From Bacteroidales bacterium (lineage in GTDB: Bacteria > Bacteroidota > Bacteroidia > Bacteroidales > UBA932): DNA of 41,023 nt. The translations under genes and the position numbers were made by a program. Each line of letters opens with the position of its first letter. Position 1 is the first letter of the stretch. The stretch lies in NCBI GenBank assembly GCA_017454335.1, contig JAFTDE010000037.1:1-41023 (forward strand), read 5' to 3'. Positions 24,188-32,926 of the stretch are shown here, piece after piece. Under the pieces are notes generated by a model that was given only the letters and a program-made list of their open reading frames with translations, did not search any database and was not told the DNA's origin.

Positions 24188-26197
24188 TTACCAGATGTTG
24201 ACCCGCTCGGCCTCCGGACGCCACATCGCATCCCCTTCGTGGATGTCGAAGGCGTCGAAGAAGGACTGGAAGTTGCGCAGGGCCACGTTCACGCGGTTGC
24301 AGCCGAGCGAGTGGACGTCCTGCTTGGTCCGCCGGGCGATCTCCTCGTCGGTGATGTTCTGGGCCCAGACGTGGGCGTAACCGAGATAGAAGCGCTGTTC
24401 GGCGGTGAATCCGTCGATCGGATCCGGGTGCACGCCCTTCCAGGAGTTCTGCATGGCGGAGAAGGCGATGCTCAGTCCGCCGTGGTCGGCGATATTCTCG
24501 CCCAGGCACAGCTTGCCGTCGGCATGGATGCCGGGCAGTACCTCCACGGCGCTGTACTGGTCGGCCAGGATTTCAGCCTTGGCGCGGAAGGCCGCGTCGT
24601 CGGCCTCGGTCCACCAGTTGGTCATGTTGCCGTCCTTGTCGAACATGCGGCCCTGGTCGTCGAATCCGTGGGTCATCTCGTGTCCGATGACTACGCCGAT
24701 GGCTCCGTAGTTGACGGCGTCATCCGCGTCGGCGTTGAAGAAAGGCGGCTGCAGGATGGCGGCCGGGAAGCAGATCTCGTTGGTGGTCGGGTTGTAGTAG
24801 GCGTTGACCGTCTGCGGCGTCATGCCCCACTCGGTCGGGTCCGTCGGCTTGCCGATCTTGGACAGGTTGTCCGCCACGTACCAGGCGCTGGCGGCACGCA
24901 GGTTCTCGTAGTAGCTCAGGGCCGGATCCACCTCGAAATCGTACTCCTTCCACTTGTCCGGATATCCGATCTTGACGGTGAAGGCCTCCAGTTTGGCGCG
25001 GGCGTAGGCCTTGGTCTCGTCGCCCATCCACTCCAGCTGGTCGATGTGCTCGGCCAGGGCGGTGCGCAGGTCTTCGACCAGCGCGAGGACCTTCTGCTTG
25101 TAGGCCTCGGGGAAGTATTTCTCGACGTACATCTTGCCGACCGCTTCGCCCAGGATGCTGTTGGGAACGCTCATGGCGCGTTTCCAGCGGGGACGCTGCT
25201 CGGTGATGCCGCTCATCTGCGTGCTGAAGAAGTCGAAGGAGGCGGCGTAGAAGTCATCCGACAGTGCGTTGGCACCGCCGCTCAGCAGGTGCGCGGCCAG
25301 GTAGTCCTTCAGGATTTCGATGTCGGTGTCCTTGAACAGCTTGCTGAATCCCTCGAAGAAGGAAGGCTGCTGGACGATGATCTTGTCCTGGGCCGGGATG
25401 TCCATGGCTTCGCAGAAAGCCTTGAAGTCGAATCCGGGGTAGGCCTTGAAGATCTGGGCGGAACTCATCGGGTTGTACTGCTTGGTGTAGTCGCGGTTCT
25501 CGAGGCTGGACCAGGAGAAGGCGGCCAGCTGGTCCTCGATGCCCGCGGCGTTGGCGGCGCGCTGCTCGGGACGGTCCATGCCGGCGAGGGCGAAGAACTT
25601 GGCGAGCATCGCCTCGTATCCCTTGCGCAGGGCGGCGTTGGCCGGATCCACATAGTAGTCCCGGTTGCCCATGCCCAGTCCGCCCTGGCTGAGGTAGAAG
25701 ATCTGGGACTTGCTGTCCATCAGGTCGGCCTCGGCGCCGCCGCCGAAGAATCCGCCCTCACCCGCCAGGTTCATCTTGCCGAGGTGGGCGGCCAGCGCGG
25801 ACTTGTCCGTCACGGCGTACAGTTCGTCCAGGTATTTCTTGATCGGAGCGGCTCCCTCCGCGTTGCGGCGGACGGAATCCAGGCCCTGCTTGTACAGGTC
25901 CACGATCTTCTGCTCGATGGTGCCCGGCGTGGTCTCCATTTCGGACATCGAGGTGAACAGGTCGTTCAGGCGGACCTGGTTGAGGTCGCTCAGCGCATCG
26001 AACGACCCGTAGCGGGCGTATTCGGGCTTGAGGGGGTTGGCCTTCATCCAACCGCCGTTGGCATACTGGTAGAAGTCCTCGCCGGGGGCGACGCTGAGGT
26101 CGAAATCGGCGGGGTTGATGGCGGGCACCTTCTCCGATTTCGGAGCGCAGGCGGCCAGCATCATGGCAGAAAACAGAAACATCATGATTCTTTTCAT
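24188..26197 (-). CDS. M13-family zinc endopeptidase lipoprotein (neprilysin/PepO-like)
   Basis: The protein has 669 residues. A lipoprotein signal MKRIMMFLFSAMMLAAC places the mature protein on a membrane facing the periplasm or outside. The long helical M13 N-terminal domain is followed by the catalytic domain: VIGHEMTHGFDDQG with His506, Glu507 and His510, and GENIADHGG with the third zinc ligand Glu567. A C-terminal tryptophan (VNIW) is also characteristic of the family. M13 enzymes cleave oligopeptides under about 40 residues. It lies 22 bases after the lytic transglycosylase gene and abuts the permease gene, so it belongs to the porin-mltF-M13-permease transcript. Confidence 0.95.
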   Translation of the reverse strand: MKRIMMFLFSAMMLAACAPKSEKVPAINPADFDLSVAPGEDFYQYANGGWMKANPLKPEYARYGSFDALSDLNQVRLNDLFTSMSEMETTPGTIEQKIVDLYKQGLDSVRRNAEGAAPIKKYLDELYAVTDKSALAAHLGKMNLAGEGGFFGGGAEADLMDSKSQIFYLSQGGLGMGNRDYYVDPANAALRKGYEAMLAKFFALAGMDRPEQRAANAAGIEDQLAAFSWSSLENRDYTKQYNPMSSAQIFKAYPGFDFKAFCEAMDIPAQDKIIVQQPSFFEGFSKLFKDTDIEILKDYLAAHLLSGGANALSDDFYAASFDFFSTQMSGITEQRPRWKRAMSVPNSILGEAVGKMYVEKYFPEAYKQKVLALVEDLRTALAEHIDQLEWMGDETKAYARAKLEAFTVKIGYPDKWKEYDFEVDPALSYYENLRAASAWYVADNLSKIGKPTDPTEWGMTPQTVNAYYNPTTNEICFPAAILQPPFFNADADDAVNYGAIGVVIGHEMTHGFDDQGRMFDKDGNMTNWWTEADDAAFRAKAEILADQYSAVEVLPGIHADGKLCLGENIADHGGLSIAFSAMQNSWKGVHPDPIDGFTAEQRFYLGYAHVWAQNITDEEIARRTKQDVHSLGCNRVNVALRNFQSFFDAFDIHEGDAMWRPEAERVNIW

Positions 26198-26219
26198 ATC
26201 ATCTAAAGATTAAGTTGTT

Positions 26220-27266
26220 TCATTGGGGACAGATCCGGCAGAATTCCTGGTACAGCGCCAGCACCCGGTCCACGTAGGCGAGGGTTTCGTGCCCGAGGAA
26301 GCGGCCGAAACGGAGCGTGTCCAGCGAGGCGACTTCGTCTTCCCGCATTTCGGGGATGATGGCGGCGATGTTCTCCCAGCGGCTGTCGTCCACCCCTTTG
26401 AGGGCGGCATAGGTCAGGCAGTCCTGGATGCGGCCTTCGCCGGCGTTGTAGGCGGCCAGGGTGAATTTCATCCGCTCCAGCCGGTCCGCGGCGTGCGAAT
26501 AGCGGCGTGAGAGCCGCTGGAGGTAGCGGGCCCCGGTGCGGATGCTCTCCTCGGGGTCCAGCAGGTCACCGGCCTGCATGGCGCGGGCGGTGGCCGGCAT
26601 CATCTGCATCAGCCCCGCAGCCCCGCGCCGGGACTGGACGTCGATGCGGAACTGGGATTCCTGGAACACGATGGCGGCCAGCATCCGCCAGTCCCATCCG
26701 ATCGAGTCGGCCCAGGCGCGCAGGATCCCGTCATAGGGTCCGGCGTATCCGGTGCCGGAACGCCGGCGGAACGGGTTGAAGGTCTTGAGGAAACGCGTGC
26801 TGACCGAATCGTGCTCGGCACTCGCGGTCCATGCGGCGATCCATTCGTTGATCTGGGCGAGCAGGTGCGGGTCCTCCTGCCGGACCACCCAGCAGGCCAG
26901 GCTGTCCACCGGATCCGAGATCAGGATGCTGTCCGCGTCGGGAAGGTCGTGGATGGGGATGACCACCAGGTCCACCACGTCGCGGCGCAGCGAATCGATC
27001 TGGGATTCGGATTCGGGACCCAGGGAAATCGTCAGCGTGCGTCCGGTCTGCCGGGCGAAGCGCTGCAGCAGGTCGTAGTTGTATCCCGTGACCAGCCCGG
27101 AGGTGGTGTCGTCGTAGTCGCCGAATTCGATCATGCAGTCCAGGTGGTCGTACTCGCGCAGCGCCTGGACGGGCCGCAGCAGCGTAGCCAGGCCGGACAG
27201 GATGACCAGGACGGCGGTGACGGCGGCGGCGATGACGGCGGTGCGGTTCTCTTGTCGGATCTGCAT
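26220..27266 (-). CDS. MltF-like membrane-bound lytic transglycosylase
   Basis: The protein has 348 residues. An N-terminal membrane anchor (about 10-27) precedes a short substrate-binding-protein-like module (about 38-130) and an SLT lysozyme-like domain. Glu in IVFQESQFRID is the predicted catalytic acid, with GAAGLMQMMPATA and FTLAAYNAGEGR following as in Slt/MltF enzymes. It would cleave glycan strands of peptidoglycan, releasing 1,6-anhydro-MurNAc products. The solute-binding-like module is shorter than in E. coli MltF. It lies 4 bases after the porin gene, and the AmgK/MurU recycling genes are divergent from this operon. Confidence 0.88.
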   Translation of the reverse strand: MQIRQENRTAVIAAAVTAVLVILSGLATLLRPVQALREYDHLDCMIEFGDYDDTTSGLVTGYNYDLLQRFARQTGRTLTISLGPESESQIDSLRRDVVDLVVIPIHDLPDADSILISDPVDSLACWVVRQEDPHLLAQINEWIAAWTASAEHDSVSTRFLKTFNPFRRRSGTGYAGPYDGILRAWADSIGWDWRMLAAIVFQESQFRIDVQSRRGAAGLMQMMPATARAMQAGDLLDPEESIRTGARYLQRLSRRYSHAADRLERMKFTLAAYNAGEGRIQDCLTYAALKGVDDSRWENIAAIIPEMREDEVASLDTLRFGRFLGHETLAYVDRVLALYQEFCRICPQ

Positions 27267-27270
27267 GGCG

Positions 27271-29874
27271 TTAACGGCCCCGGTTCGGGCTGGGTTCGAT
27301 GTAGAAGGGCCAGAAGATGCCGAGTTTCACGGAGCGCTGCGTGTCGATGTAGTGGTGCGCCGTGAAGTAGTCCGGGTGTTCCATCGGCCATCCCAGGCCG
27401 ACGTTCTCCACCTTGATGAAGATGCAGGCCCGTTTCCACTGGATGTTGACGAAGGCGTCGATGATGGGTCCGTTGTTGTAGAGATACTCGTTCTGGTTGT
27501 GGAAGACGCCCAGGGCCGGGTTCCAGGCCGGTGCGTACCAGGGCGTATTGTACAGGACGTTGGCGCCGATCTGCATTTCCATGATCTTGTTCTTCGCCTC
27601 GTCGCGCGCGACGACGAACTGGATGTAGTAGCGCAGGTTGAACGCCAGCTTCGGCACGGGCACCACGTCGGGTTTGGAGGACAGTTGGAACAGGACCTGG
27701 TTGTCCAGGTGCAGGAATCCGCCGATGTCGAAGTCCTTGCGCAGCGAAGCGGCCAGGACGCTCATTGCCTCGGCGTTCTGGCGGACGATGCCCAGGGTGT
27801 CGTAGTAGATGTTGTTGGCCAGCAGGGCGTAGCCCACATCCGCCCGGAGTTTCCAGCGCGGGATGTCCACCATGCCTTCGATGCGGGTGGTGGAGGTCTT
27901 CGCGAAACTGTTCTCCCACTGGAAGTGGTTGGTGTGCATGACGTCCTGGTAGTAGGTGGGCGAAAGGAGGCTGGTCTCGAAATGCGCTCCGACGCTGAGC
28001 GGGCTGGTCCGGGCCCGGCGGAAGGGATACAGGTCCAGGCGGGCGTCGGCGGACAGGGACAGGTCCCCGTGGTTCGATCCGGCCACGTTGTACCGGGCCT
28101 TGGCACCCCAGGTCAGGTTGTTCCGGAAATTGCCTCCCGCTCCCGCATAGAGGTACAGGTCGTTCTCGCGGTGGACGGCGGTGCTGTCGAACGAGGTCTC
28201 CAGCACGTCGCCGAGGCCGATGTTCAGGTTGGATACGATGGCGTCCGCGGACCAGGGCTGGAGCTTGATGAACAGCTTGTTGTCCAGGCGGTTCACGTGC
28301 AGGGAATCCAGGCTGGTCGCCGGATCGAAGTAGAACTGGTTGTGGTAGAAGGCGCGGCCCGCGGCGTCATAGCTGAAGATGTTGTCCACATACTTGCGGC
28401 TGTACGTGCTGTATTCCGTGCTGTGGCCGATGAAGGCCGTGGTGATGTCGTTGTCCAGGCTGTCCGGGTCGAAGGTATAGGTGCTGTCCCGCTCGGCCCG
28501 CATCCGTTGAATGAACGTGAAGGGGATGCGCAGCTGCTGTTCCAGGTACAGGGTGCGCTTCTTGATCGTGGACGAGGCGTCCGTCAGGTTCACGGCGATG
28601 TCGCGGGCGTCCACGGTCGTATCCCGGATCCACATGTTGTCCCGGATTCCGCCGTTCTCATGCGCGTTGACCTTGTGCCCGATGTAACCGGCCCGCATCT
28701 GGTATTTCTTGCCGAGGTAATTGGTATTCAGGACCGTGGTCTTGTTGGCGACGGTCTCGTTGTCCAGCATGCCCCCGCCGCCGTAGCGCTTGTACAGGAA
28801 ACTGACGTTCAGCGCCGGGGTGATGTTCTGGGTCGTGAACAGGTGGAGGTTGTCGGACTCCTTCTCCTGGCCGGCCAGCAGGGTGCCGAAGTAGGCCAGT
28901 TCGGTGTGCGGGGTCTTGGTGTTGAAACTCTCGACCGTGCGCGGCGAGAAACTCCAGCTCTCCTGGGCGGTGTAGAAATCCACCCCCTCGTCGCTGTCGC
29001 GCCGGAAGAAATTGTAGGACTGGACCGGCGAACCCGCAACGCCCAGCCAGGTGGCGTTCAGGTCCCGGTGCTTGAAGGGATAGTCTTCGTAATGGTAGTT
29101 GTACGTCGTGTCCGGGATGATGACGTCCATCTGCTGGAAGTCGGGATCGGTCGTCCAGGAAATGATGCGCTTGTAGTGCATCGTATCCGCCAGGGCGAAG
29201 GTCTCCAGGATGCGCGGCGTGGCTTCGAGGATGGAGTCCCGGATGAACTTGGCCTCTTCCTTGACCAGGTCGAGGCTGTCGCGGATGGCCGCCTTGCGCA
29301 GCCGCTCCTGCTCTTTGTCATAGGCCTTCCTTTCCTTGGGGTCCAGCCCTGCGTACCAGCGTTCGAAGGCTTCCCTGGCGATGACGAGCGAGTCGGCATA
29401 GTAGATGGAATCCAGCTGGAAGCGGTCCAGCGAGTCCAGCTCGGCCAGCGCCAGCAGCAGGGAATCCTCGCTGGCCAGGCGTTCGGCGCGGGATTCGATC
29501 AGGGTGTCGCGGACGAACACGTGCGCGGCTGAATCCAGCAGGGCCGCGTAGTATTTGTATCGGAACGGATCCGTCAGGCGGAGGGAGTCCGGGGGAATCA
29601 GCGTGTCGAGGGCGGTCAGCTGCGGCTCGTCCGAAGCGTTCAGCCGGAGGACGTACCCGTCGTCCAGCAGGCTGTCCGGCAGGGTGTAGGTCCCGAAATC
29701 CTCCCCGCTGCGCCCGATCTTGTATCCCGAAACGGGGTAGGTGACGGTGTCCGTGACGCTGACGGGCGCACCGACTGCGACCGTATGCTGTTCGGGACGG
29801 CCGGTGCCCAGGATGCCGGACACGGTCATCGCCAGGACCGTGGCAGGAAACAGGATATGAGACAGCGCTTTCAT
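27271..29874 (-). CDS. Putative outer-membrane porin (Porin_10-type)
   Basis: The protein has 867 residues. A signal peptide (about residues 1-23) is followed by a long helical, Asp/Leu-rich N-terminal region (about 90-230: LALAELDSLDRFQLDS, AYDKEQERLRKAAIRDSLDLVKEEAKFIRDS). From about residue 270 to the end runs a succession of amphipathic aromatic-rich strands typical of a large beta-barrel. The arrangement and the ending VKLGIFWPFYIEPSPNRGR fit the putative porin family of Bacteroidetes (Porin_10). The role is presumably passage of solutes across the outer membrane, substrate unknown. First gene of the operon with the lytic transglycosylase, M13 peptidase and permease. The start lies only 9 bases after a perfect -7 box. 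Confidence 0.82.
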   Translation of the reverse strand: MKALSHILFPATVLAMTVSGILGTGRPEQHTVAVGAPVSVTDTVTYPVSGYKIGRSGEDFGTYTLPDSLLDDGYVLRLNASDEPQLTALDTLIPPDSLRLTDPFRYKYYAALLDSAAHVFVRDTLIESRAERLASEDSLLLALAELDSLDRFQLDSIYYADSLVIAREAFERWYAGLDPKERKAYDKEQERLRKAAIRDSLDLVKEEAKFIRDSILEATPRILETFALADTMHYKRIISWTTDPDFQQMDVIIPDTTYNYHYEDYPFKHRDLNATWLGVAGSPVQSYNFFRRDSDEGVDFYTAQESWSFSPRTVESFNTKTPHTELAYFGTLLAGQEKESDNLHLFTTQNITPALNVSFLYKRYGGGGMLDNETVANKTTVLNTNYLGKKYQMRAGYIGHKVNAHENGGIRDNMWIRDTTVDARDIAVNLTDASSTIKKRTLYLEQQLRIPFTFIQRMRAERDSTYTFDPDSLDNDITTAFIGHSTEYSTYSRKYVDNIFSYDAAGRAFYHNQFYFDPATSLDSLHVNRLDNKLFIKLQPWSADAIVSNLNIGLGDVLETSFDSTAVHRENDLYLYAGAGGNFRNNLTWGAKARYNVAGSNHGDLSLSADARLDLYPFRRARTSPLSVGAHFETSLLSPTYYQDVMHTNHFQWENSFAKTSTTRIEGMVDIPRWKLRADVGYALLANNIYYDTLGIVRQNAEAMSVLAASLRKDFDIGGFLHLDNQVLFQLSSKPDVVPVPKLAFNLRYYIQFVVARDEAKNKIMEMQIGANVLYNTPWYAPAWNPALGVFHNQNEYLYNNGPIIDAFVNIQWKRACIFIKVENVGLGWPMEHPDYFTAHHYIDTQRSVKLGIFWPFYIEPSPNRGR

Positions 29875-29883
29875 CGCAATTTA

Positions 29884-29914
29884 CAAAGGTACTCACTTTT
29901 TGAGTATTCTCAAA
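29884..29914 (-). promoter_or_regulatory. Promoter of the porin-mltF operon
   Basis: On the minus strand TTTG (29914-29911), exactly 19 bases, then TACCTTTG (29891-29884), an exact consensus match. It leaves about 5 bases of leader. Confidence 0.75.
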
Positions 29915-29920
29915 AAAGTG
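29894..29920. promoter_or_regulatory. Inverted repeat shared by two divergent promoters
   Basis: CACTTTTTGAG (29894-29904), TATT, CTCAAAAAAGTG (29909-29920): an 11-bp stem with one extra A. It contains both -33 boxes (TTTG at 29899-29902 and CAAA at 29911-29914). The symmetry may be a regulator site or simply two interlocked -33 elements. Confidence 0.65.
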
Positions 29921-29928
29921 TACATTTG
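29899..29928 (+). promoter_or_regulatory. Promoter of amgK-murU
   Basis: TTTG (29899-29902), 18 bases, then TACATTTG (29921-29928), an exact -7 match, 8 bases before the ATG at 29937. The short distance implies a leader of only a few bases. Confidence 0.7.
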
Positions 29929-29936
29929 TATTTGCT

Positions 29937-30938
29937 ATGCTTAGACTCACTTCCCTTTTCAAGGCCTGGTCCGGCCGGGAGCCGGAATCGGTCCAGCTGC
30001 TTCCCCTGTCCGGAAGCGCCCGCAAGTACTATCGGATGGCGGCCGGCGGCCGCACGGCCATCGGCGTAATCGGAACGAACATCGCCGAGAACGAGGCCTT
30101 CCTCACGATCGCCGCACAAATGGTGTCCAAGGGTATCCGTGCCCCGCAGGTGTACGGGGTCAGCCCGGACCGGATGACCTATCTCCAGCAGGACCTGGGG
30201 GACGGCCAGCTGTTCGAACTGCTGCGTCCCAGCATTGAAAAGGGCGTTTTCACCGAGGCTGAGATGACCCTGCTGCGCAAGACCCTCGCGGCCCTGCCGG
30301 CCATCCAGTACGAGACGGCCGACGGGCTGGACTGGGGCATCTGCTTCCCCGACCGCGCCTTCAACGCCCGGATGGTGAATTTCGACCTGAATTATTTCAA
30401 ATACGATTTCCTCAAGTTCACGGGCCTCGAATTCAGCGAGATCAAGCTGCAGGACGACTTCGACACCCTGGTCGCCGATTCCCTGGAATCCATCGGGAAC
30501 ACCTTCATGTTCCGGGATTTCCAGGCCCGGAACATCATGATCCTGGACGGCGAACCGTATTTCATCGATTTCCAGGGGGGACGCCGCGGCCCGGTCCAGT
30601 ACGACCTGGCTTCGTTCCTGTGGAACGCCGGCACGCATTTCCCCAAGGCGGTCAAGCAGGAACTCGAAGGCGTCTACCTGGATGCGCTGCGCCGCTACCA
30701 GCCGGTGGACGAGGCGGATTTCCGCCGCCGCTACCGCCTGATCACGCTGGTGCGGATGCTGCAGGAGTTCGGCGCGTACGGGTTCCGGGGATATTACGAG
30801 CGCAAGCAGCTGTTCATCGACTGCGTGCCGCCTGCCCTGGGATGCCTGCGCGAACTGATCGAACAGCCTTTCGAGCGCTATCCCTACCTGACGGAGGTGC
30901 TGCACACGCTGGCCTTTGACTGGGAACCGCTGAAGTAA
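29937..30938 (+). CDS. amgK: N-acetylmuramate/N-acetylglucosamine kinase (AmgK-type phosphotransferase)
   Basis: The 333-residue aminoglycoside-phosphotransferase-fold protein has the catalytic loop MFRDFQARN (Asp194, Asn199) and metal-binding IDFQ (Asp211) followed by [15 protein letters not shown], all in the form seen in AmgK/COG3178 proteins. AmgK phosphorylates the anomeric position of MurNAc or GlcNAc in cell-wall recycling. The direct neighbour, overlapping by one base (TAATG), is a MurU-type uridylyltransferase that uses the product; this pairing is the strongest evidence for the assignment. It is divergent from a lytic transglycosylase operon. It could be a generic sugar kinase, but the pair argues against that. 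Confidence 0.85.
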   Translation: MLRLTSLFKAWSGREPESVQLLPLSGSARKYYRMAAGGRTAIGVIGTNIAENEAFLTIAAQMVSKGIRAPQVYGVSPDRMTYLQQDLGDGQLFELLRPSIEKGVFTEAEMTLLRKTLAALPAIQYETADGLDWGICFPDRAFNARMVNFDLNYFKYDFLKFTGLEFSEIKLQDDFDTLVADSLESIGNTFMFRDFQARNIMILDGEPYFIDFQGGRRGPVQYDLASFLWNAGTHFPKAVKQELEGVYLDALRRYQPVDEADFRRRYRLITLVRMLQEFGAYGFRGYYERKQLFIDCVPPALGCLRELIEQPFERYPYLTEVLHTLAFDWEPLK

Positions 30939-31672
30939 TGAAAGCGATGGTTTTTGCGGCGGGGCTGGGAACCCGCCTGCGTCCCCTGACCGATACGATG
31001 CCCAAGGCGCTGGTCCCGGTGGCCGGGGTGCCGCTGCTGGAGCGGGTCATCCGCAAACTGCAGGCGGCGGGCATTTCGGACTTCGTCGTCAACGCCCACC
31101 ATTTCGCGGACCGGATCGTGGATTTCCTGCGGGAAAAGGAGAATTTCGGCGCCCGCATCCAGGTGTCCCTGGAGATGCCCGAGCCCCTCGAGACGGGCGG
31201 AGGCATCCGTTTCGCCGCCCCGCTGCTGCGGGATGAGGAACCCTTCCTGGTCCACAACGCGGACATCCTGTCGGACCTGGACATCCGCGCGCTGGTCGCC
31301 GCACACCGCCCGGATGCGATCGCCACGCTGGCGGTCAGCCACCGCGACACGACCCGCTACCTGCTGTTCGATGACGGCATGCGCCTGGTCGGATGGACCA
31401 ATGTCGTGACGGGCGAGGTGAAATCCCCCTTCCCGGACCTGCGGGTGGAAGACTGCCGGAAGTATTCCTTTGCCGGCATCCACGTGCTGTCACAGGTGGT
31501 GCTGGACCGGATGCAGGACTGGCCGGATCGTTTTTCCATCATTGATTTTTACCTTGCGGAGGCGGCCCATGGCATCATCCGGGGATACGAGCCGGCGTCC
31601 CTGGACCTGATCGATGTCGGCAGTCCGGAACGGCTGGAGGAGGCGAACCGGCGCTACCGCGGTTCCAGATAG
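30938..31672 (+). CDS. murU: N-acetylmuramate-1-phosphate uridylyltransferase (MurU-type)
   Basis: The 244-residue nucleotidyltransferase has the N-terminal signature [22 protein letters not shown] (residues 7-28) and the metal-binding HNADIL near residue 109. Its short length with no C-terminal beta-helix fits MurU rather than GlmU or RmlA. It would form UDP-MurNAc from MurNAc-1-phosphate, feeding recycled muramic acid back into peptidoglycan while bypassing MurA. Its start overlaps the amgK stop. Its last 19 bases overlap the ftsB-like gene on the other strand. Confidence 0.85.
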   Translation: MKAMVFAAGLGTRLRPLTDTMPKALVPVAGVPLLERVIRKLQAAGISDFVVNAHHFADRIVDFLREKENFGARIQVSLEMPEPLETGGGIRFAAPLLRDEEPFLVHNADILSDLDIRALVAAHRPDAIATLAVSHRDTTRYLLFDDGMRLVGWTNVVTGEVKSPFPDLRVEDCRKYSFAGIHVLSQVVLDRMQDWPDRFSIIDFYLAEAAHGIIRGYEPASLDLIDVGSPERLEEANRRYRGSR

Positions 31673-31947
31673 ACGTCCTCGTCGGGCGTGGAGAAATAGT
31701 ACTGTTCGCGCGCGAATTTTTCCAGCGAATCCCGGTTGGTGGACAGGGTCTGGATCTGGTGGTCCAGTTCCTCGATCCGGCGCTGGTACTGCTCGATCTG
31801 GCGTTCCTGGCGGTGGATGGTGAATCCGCCCTGGATCCAGCGGATGACGCTGTCTTTCTTCAGCAGCAGGAACACCAGGGCCAACGCCGTCGCGATGGCG
31901 GCGTAGCGGAGGAAAGATCGTTTCTGGATATCCGGGTCCTTGCGCAT
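31654..31947 (-). CDS. FtsB/DivIC-family septum formation initiator
   Basis: The protein has 97 residues: a short cytoplasmic N-terminus, one transmembrane helix (about 13-31, [15 protein letters not shown]), a coiled coil (about 45-80, [38 protein letters not shown]) and a [11 protein letters not shown] tail. This is the FtsB/DivIC layout; the protein links FtsL and FtsQ/DivIB in the divisome. The upstream TTG at 31953 is rejected because the -7 box at 31956-31963 would start transcription just past it, so ATG 31947 is used. Its C-terminal codons overlap murU on the other strand. Confidence 0.85.
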   Translation of the reverse strand: MRKDPDIQKRSFLRYAAIATALALVFLLLKKDSVIRWIQGGFTIHRQERQIEQYQRRIEELDHQIQTLSTNRDSLEKFAREQYYFSTPDEDVYLEPR

Positions 31948-31955
31948 AACCAATG

Positions 31956-31963
31956 CAAAAATA
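31956..31963 (-). promoter_or_regulatory. -7 box of the ftsB-like gene
   Basis: TATTTTTG on the minus strand fits TAnnTTTG exactly, 8 bases before the ATG. Back to back with the plus-strand -7 box at 31966. Confidence 0.55.
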
Positions 31964-31965
31964 GT

Positions 31966-31973
31966 TAAATTTG
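31966..31973 (+). promoter_or_regulatory. -7 box of the sugar nucleotidyltransferase gene
   Basis: TAAATTTG, exact consensus, 22 bases before the ATG at 31996. Only 2 bases separate it from the opposing -7 box. Confidence 0.55.
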
Positions 31974-31995
31974 CATACTTGAAAAAGAGATTGAT

Positions 31996-32925
31996 ATGAA
32001 ACCTGCATTATTGGTGCTCGCTGCCGGCATGGGCAGTCGTTACGGTGGTCTCAAGCAGATGGACGGTCTGGGTCCGAACGGAGAGACGATTATTGATTAT
32101 TCCATTTACGATGCGGTCCGGGCCGGGTTCGGCAAGGTCGTGTATATTGTCCGGGAGTATTTCCTGGAGGCTTTCAAGGAGACGGTTGCACGCAAGTACA
32201 GCCAGGTCCGCTGCGTGGACGGGGCTCCGCTGGAGTTCGTCTTCGTGACCCAGGAACTGGGCAAGATTCCCGCTCGCTTCACCCTGAATCCGCAGCGCGA
32301 GAAGCCCTGGGGAACCGCGCATGCGATGCTGATGGCGCGCGATGTCATCCACGAGCCCTTCGTGGTGATCAACGGCGACGACTTCTACGGCGCGGAGTCT
32401 TTCCGGATCGCCGCGGAATGGTGCCGTGCGCACGAGCACAGCAAAGGCGTGTACAGCATCATCGGTTTTGAACTGGACCACACCCTGTCCGAGTCCGGCG
32501 GCGTGTCCCGCGGCATCTGCCACTATGATGCGGAGAACCACCTGACGGGCATCGTGGAGCACCTGGACATCTTCTGCGAGAGCGACGGCGTCGTGCGCGG
32601 CAACAATTCCGAGACCGGCGAGCGGGTCGTCCTGGACGCCCGGGCCCTGTGCTCGATGAACATGTGGGGATTCACGCCCGACTACTTCGACTACAGCGCC
32701 CGCCTGTTCGAGACCTTCCTGGAGGCGAACATCAACGAGCCCAAGAAAGAATTCTACATCCCCTTCGTGGTGGATTCGATGATCCACGACGGCGCTGCCT
32801 CCACCGACGTGCTCAGCACGCCGGCGCACTGGTTCGGTGTCACCTACAAGGAAGACCGTCCCGGAGTCGTCGCCCGTTTTGCCGAACTGGTCCGCCAGGG
32901 CATTTACCCTTCACCCCTGTATTGA
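31996..32925 (+). CDS. Sugar-phosphate nucleotidyltransferase, substrate unknown
   Basis: The 309-residue protein has the nucleotidyltransferase start LVLAAGMGSRYGGLKQMDGLGPNGE (a GxGxR-type loop with the GLKQ variant) and the metal-binding INGDDFYG near residue 125. It differs from MurU next door in length and motif details, and from RmlA, GalU and ManC signatures, so the sugar cannot be named. Its position between the AmgK-MurU pair and a CPBP protease suggests a cell-envelope sugar, but this is inference. The next gene follows after 1 base. Confidence 0.75.
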   Translation: MKPALLVLAAGMGSRYGGLKQMDGLGPNGETIIDYSIYDAVRAGFGKVVYIVREYFLEAFKETVARKYSQVRCVDGAPLEFVFVTQELGKIPARFTLNPQREKPWGTAHAMLMARDVIHEPFVVINGDDFYGAESFRIAAEWCRAHEHSKGVYSIIGFELDHTLSESGGVSRGICHYDAENHLTGIVEHLDIFCESDGVVRGNNSETGERVVLDARALCSMNMWGFTPDYFDYSARLFETFLEANINEPKKEFYIPFVVDSMIHDGAASTDVLSTPAHWFGVTYKEDRPGVVARFAELVRQGIYPSPLY

Positions 32926-32926
32926 A

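Noticed and set aside
23984-26206. 740-codon open frame opposite the permease and M13 peptidase genes
   Set aside because: It spans two well-supported genes with catalytic motifs; its translation is repetitive Val/Gly/Asp/Glu without motif.
27133-29532. 799-codon open frame opposite the porin gene
   Set aside because: The porin on the minus strand has a signal peptide, promoter and barrel pattern; the antisense product has none.
31705-31721. TTCGCGCGCGAA followed by TTTTT after murU as a possible embedded terminator
   Set aside because: Only about 4 base pairs can form once a loop is allowed, too weak to call.
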